Source: Oscillospiraceae bacterium
GTDB lineage: Bacteria; Bacillota_A; Clostridia; Oscillospirales; Ruminococcaceae
Assembly (NCBI GenBank): GCA_004558145.1
Contig: SFDQ01000002.1
Span: forward strand, 310,001-374,000
DNA length: 64,000 nucleotides
Reading direction: 5' to 3'
Shown here: positions 61,162 to 64,000 of the stretch, one piece after another
How the letters are laid out: the number at the start of each line of letters is the position of its first letter
How positions within the stretch are numbered: the first letter of the stretch is position 1
Notes under the pieces: generated by a model
What the model saw: the letters and a program-made list of their open reading frames with translations, nothing else
What the model was told of the DNA's origin: nothing
Databases searched by the model: none
Translations under genes and position numbers: made by a program

Positions 61162-62244
61162 ATGGCAAGAGTGTACAATTTCAGCGCAGGCCCGTCCATG
61201 ATGTTTGAGCAGGTGCTCAAGACCGCCCAGTCAGAGCTGATGGAATACGGCTCCAGCGGGCAGTCCGTGATGGAGATGAGTCATCGCAGCAGTACCTTCG
61301 ACGCCATTATCAAGGACACCGAGGCCCGGCTGCGCCGGGTGCTGTCCATTCCGGACAATTATAAGGTAGGCTTCATCCAGGGCGGCGCCTCCACCCAGTT
61401 CGACATGGTGCCCCTGAACCTGATGACCACCGGCCAGGCGGACTATCTGGTCACCGGCAACTTTTCGAACCGCGCGGCCAAGGAGGCGGCCAAGTTCGGC
61501 AAGGTGAACATCGTTGCCAACACCAAGGACATCAACTACACCGCCATCCCCGATGTGGACGCCATCGAATACACCCCCGGGGCCAGCTACGTGCACATCT
61601 GCGAGAACAACACCATCTTCGGCACCCGGTTCACAAAGCTGCCCCAGGTGGAGGGCGTGCCCCTGGTGGCGGACATGAGCAGCTGCATCCTCAGCCGCCC
61701 CACCGACGTGTCGAAATACGGCCTCATCTACTTCGGTGTGCAGAAGAACGTGGCCCCCGCCGGCATGGCCATCGCCATCGTGCGGGAGGACCTGCTGGGC
61801 AAGGCGGCGGAAAACGTGCCCAGCATGCTGAACTACCAGACCCTCATCGAGGCGGACAGCATGTACAACACGCCCCCCTGCTGGTGCATCTACATGACCG
61901 GCCTCACCCTCAAGTACATCGAGGAGGAGATCGGCGGCCTCGCGGAAATGGAAAAGCGCAACAACGCCAAGGCGAAGGTGCTCTACGACTATCTCGACAG
62001 CCAGGAATTCTTCAAGAACCCGGTGAACAAGCCGGACCGCAGCATCATGAACGTCACCTTCACCAGCCCCGACGCGGATACCGACAAGCTCTTCTGCGCC
62101 AAGGCCGCCGAGGCGGGCTTTGTGAACCTGAAGGGCCACCGGCTGGTGGGCGGCATGCGCGCCTCCATCTACAACGCCATGCCCGCCGAGGGCGTGGCCA
62201 AACTGGTGCAGTTCATGGAGGACTTTGTGAAACAGTACGGCTGA
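61162..62244 (+). CDS. serC: Phosphoserine aminotransferase SerC
   Basis: A 360-residue PLP enzyme that converts 3-phosphohydroxypyruvate and glutamate to phosphoserine. It starts MARVYNFSAGPSMM; EMSHRSSTFDAII, FIQGGASTQFDMVPLNL and the PLP-Lys segment YFGVQKNVAPAGM are typical, and GGMRASIYNAM closes the protein. The ATG at 61162 is chosen because it begins the conserved NFSAGP and has GGAGGG upstream. serA follows 18 bases downstream. Confidence 0.95.
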   Translation: MARVYNFSAGPSMMFEQVLKTAQSELMEYGSSGQSVMEMSHRSSTFDAIIKDTEARLRRVLSIPDNYKVGFIQGGASTQFDMVPLNLMTTGQADYLVTGNFSNRAAKEAAKFGKVNIVANTKDINYTAIPDVDAIEYTPGASYVHICENNTIFGTRFTKLPQVEGVPLVADMSSCILSRPTDVSKYGLIYFGVQKNVAPAGMAIAIVREDLLGKAAENVPSMLNYQTLIEADSMYNTPPCWCIYMTGLTLKYIEEEIGGLAEMEKRNNAKAKVLYDYLDSQEFFKNPVNKPDRSIMNVTFTSPDADTDKLFCAKAAEAGFVNLKGHRLVGGMRASIYNAMPAEGVAKLVQFMEDFVKQYG

Positions 62245-62262
62245 AAAAGGAGAATGGCTTTT

Positions 62263-63426
62263 ATGTATACCATCAAAACACTGAACAACATCGCCCCCGC
62301 GGGGCTGGCAAAGCTGGGCCCGGCCCAGTTCAAGGTAGATAACGAGGCCGACGCGCCCCAGGGCATTTTGGTGCGCAGCGCCAAGATGCACGAGATGCAG
62401 CTGCCCGAGAGCCTGCTGGCCATTGGCCGCGCGGGCGCGGGCGTGAACAACATCCCGGTGGAAAAATGCAGCGAGGCGGGCGTGGTAGTGTTCAACACCC
62501 CCGGCGCAAACGCTGGCGGCGTGGCCGAGCTGACCATCGGCGGCCTGGTGCTGGCCAGCCGCAACCTGCTGCCCGCCATGGAGTGGGCCCAGGGCCTTGC
62601 CGGCGAGGGCGACGCGGTGCCCGCCCTGGTGGAGAAGGGCAAGAGCCAGTTCGTGGGCCCGGAGCTTGCGGGCAAAAAGCTGGGCGTGGTGGGCCTTGGC
62701 GCCATCGGCGTGAAGGTGGCCAACGCGGCGGTGCATCTGGGCATGGAGGTCTTTGGCTACGACCCCTACATCTCGGTGCAGGCGGCCTGGAACCTGAGCC
62801 GCGGCGTGCGCCACAGCGTGAGCCTGACCGAGCTGGTGGCCCAGTGCGACTACATCACCCTGCATCTGCCCGCCAACGCCCAGACCAAGGGCTTCATGAA
62901 CGCCGGGGTGTTCCGGGCCTGCAAGCCGGGGCTGCGCCTGTTGAACTTCGCCCGGGGCGAGCTGGTGAACAACGCCGACCTGCTGGCAGCCCTGGCCGAG
63001 GGCCAGCTGGCCGCCTATGTCACCGACTTCCCCGCCGCCGAGCTGCTGGGCGTGCCGGGCGTGACCTGCATCCCCCACCTGGGCGCCTCCACCCCCGAGA
63101 GCGAGGAGAACTGCGCCGTGATGGCTGCCAGCCAGCTGGCGGACTACCTGCTGAACGGCAACATCGTAAACAGCGTGAACATGCCGGAAGTGGTGCAGGC
63201 AAGGGCCGCGGGCAAACGGGTGTGCGTCATCCACAAGAATGAGCCCGGCCTCATCAGCGCCATCACCGCCGTCATCACCCAGAGCAAGCTGAACATCGAG
63301 AACATGGTGAACAAGAGCAAAAAAGAAATGGCCTACACCATGCTGGATGTGACCGGCGGCATGGACGCCGCCCTGGCCGATCAGCTGGCCGCCATCCCCT
63401 CGGTCATCCGGGTGCGGGTGCTGTGA
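62263..63426 (+). CDS. serA: D-3-phosphoglycerate dehydrogenase SerA with ACT domain
   Basis: A 387-residue NAD-dependent dehydrogenase, the first step of serine synthesis. Rossmann loop VVGLGAIGVKVANAA; the Arg/Glu/His catalytic set is in NFARGELVN, DFPAAELLG and CIPHLGAS. A C-terminal ACT-type domain (about 315-387, KRVCVIHKNEPGLISAITAV) probably gives serine feedback. The ATG at 62263 has AAAAGGAG at good distance; one three codons upstream is too close to it. No serB lies in the window. Confidence 0.95.
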   Translation: MYTIKTLNNIAPAGLAKLGPAQFKVDNEADAPQGILVRSAKMHEMQLPESLLAIGRAGAGVNNIPVEKCSEAGVVVFNTPGANAGGVAELTIGGLVLASRNLLPAMEWAQGLAGEGDAVPALVEKGKSQFVGPELAGKKLGVVGLGAIGVKVANAAVHLGMEVFGYDPYISVQAAWNLSRGVRHSVSLTELVAQCDYITLHLPANAQTKGFMNAGVFRACKPGLRLLNFARGELVNNADLLAALAEGQLAAYVTDFPAAELLGVPGVTCIPHLGASTPESEENCAVMAASQLADYLLNGNIVNSVNMPEVVQARAAGKRVCVIHKNEPGLISAITAVITQSKLNIENMVNKSKKEMAYTMLDVTGGMDAALADQLAAIPSVIRVRVL

Positions 63427-63463
63427 GACAACTTCTTCTTTTCTCCCCATAGCGCAAGCAAAA

Positions 63464-63500
63464 GCGCCCCCGGACCGTTCGGTCCGGGGGCGCGCTGCTT
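63464..63500. terminator. Bidirectional terminator after serA
   Basis: Perfect 13-bp arms GCGCCCCCGGACC and complement, then gcgctgcTTTTCTTTT; the converging patatin gene stops right next to it. Confidence 0.88.
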
Positions 63501-63505
63501 TTCTT

Positions 63506-64000
63506 TTATTCCAGGCCCAGGAACGCCTTCATGGCGGGCAGGGCCGCCTCGGCGGCGGCGCGGCCCCGGTGATAGAGGGCGTCCAGTTTTTCCACGCTGC
63601 GCTCGGCGCGGCTCACCGTCACCGGGCCGTCCGGCCGGATGACAAAGATCTCCCCCGCCTCTTCCAGCCGGTCGATCTCGTCCATCCGCTGGTTGTAGCG
63701 CTCGGGACCGGTGAGGCAGGCCTCCAGAAGCTCCGGGTGCGCGCCGTAGCGCCGGCGGTAGAGCCGCCGCACCACCCGGTGCTGGCCGCCCTTGCGAAAG
63801 CCCGCCTGCCGCGTGAGCACCAGCACCGTTTTGCCGCAGGGCACCGGCAGCTCGGCGGGCAGAGGCACCGGGTCGGCCACGCCGCCGTCCAGGCAGACAT
63901 CCCGCCCCACCTTGACCATCCGGCCCATCAGGGGCAGGCTGGCGGAGGCGCGCACCGCGTCCATGAAGTCGATGCCGGGCTGGTTCTTCTCAAAAAACAC
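63506..64000 (-). CDS. Patatin-like phospholipase, C-terminal part
   Basis: The last 164 codons of a patatin-like protein; the N-terminal part with the Gly-rich loop and the GXSXG serine lies beyond the right edge. What is seen starts in the region AVRASASLPLMG, typical of bacterial patatins of the YjjU/RssA kind, and holds the catalytic Asp in CLDGGVADPVPLP. The rest is a basic helical tail. It would hydrolyse acyl esters of lipids at the membrane. Confidence 0.85.
   Translation of the reverse strand: MFFEKNQPGIDFMDAVRASASLPLMGRMVKVGRDVCLDGGVADPVPLPAELPVPCGKTVLVLTRQAGFRKGGQHRVVRRLYRRRYGAHPELLEACLTGPERYNQRMDEIDRLEEAGEIFVIRPDGPVTVSRAERSVEKLDALYHRGRAAAEAALPAMKAFLGLE

Overview
The window is ordinary chromosomal core of a high-GC, anaerobic, gut-type Firmicute. 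The gene content and order (a GTG/TTG-rich start set, AGGAGG ribosome sites, FtsEX-M23-S41 block, mreBCD-PBP2 block, CdaR-family regulator, NimA-like flavoprotein, DUF3796 and DUF4321 proteins, stand-alone IMP cyclohydrolase) fit the Clostridia, most likely Oscillospirales/Ruminococcaceae (Faecalibacterium, Gemmiger or Subdoligranulum relatives). This placement is inference from gene content, not from a marker-gene comparison. I saw no rRNA, tRNA, CRISPR array, insertion sequence or prophage.

Layout. 1-4.7 kb (minus): rsmA (cut by the edge) and an ftsE-ftsX-M23 peptidase-small membrane protein-S41 protease operon for septal wall hydrolysis. 4.8-9 kb (minus): CdaR-type regulator, pseudouridine synthase, NimA-like flavoprotein, an XRE regulator/membrane protein pair with its own operator, and a small DUF protein. 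9-22.5 kb (minus): one long purine operon, purE-C-F-M-N-O-H-D-L-B, holding the whole PRPP-to-IMP route plus purB, with PurH split into a transformylase and an archaeal-type cyclohydrolase and no purK. Its leader has two intrinsic terminators around a translated-looking, Arg/Lys-rich upstream ORF. 22.5-26.7 kb: ybaK (minus), then (plus) DAHP synthase behind a Tyr/Phe leader-peptide attenuator, and metY-metA for direct sulfhydrylation. 26.7-32.5 kb: OmpR-type two-component system, a second XRE/membrane pair, a SulP transporter, and a four-PepSY lipoprotein whose promoter carries an 11-bp-spaced direct repeat.

32.6-42.6 kb (minus): cell-shape and division genes (zapA, U32, dut, DUF4321, maf, mreB, mreC, mreD, PBP2, a divergent MinD, mgsA). 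42.8-47.2 kb (plus): glycogen phosphorylase and a GH13 amylase. 47.2-53.9 kb: two paralogous polytopic GT-C-like membrane proteins, one under an AraC regulator and one broken by a one-base frameshift, flanking a MATE exporter and a beta-hydroxyacid dehydrogenase. 54-58 kb (minus): ROK-like kinase and a polar amino-acid ABC importer whose binding protein is circularly permuted. 58.4-64 kb: FeoA-FeoB fusion with its Cys-rich partner, serC-serA, and the end of a patatin-like phospholipase.

Most interesting signals: the circularly permuted substrate-binding protein (57144-58001), the purine-operon leader (22168-22435), the aromatic leader peptide (23151-23315), and the self-contained operator/promoter modules of the two XRE/membrane pairs. 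The recurring theme is biosynthetic operons controlled by premature termination in the leader.
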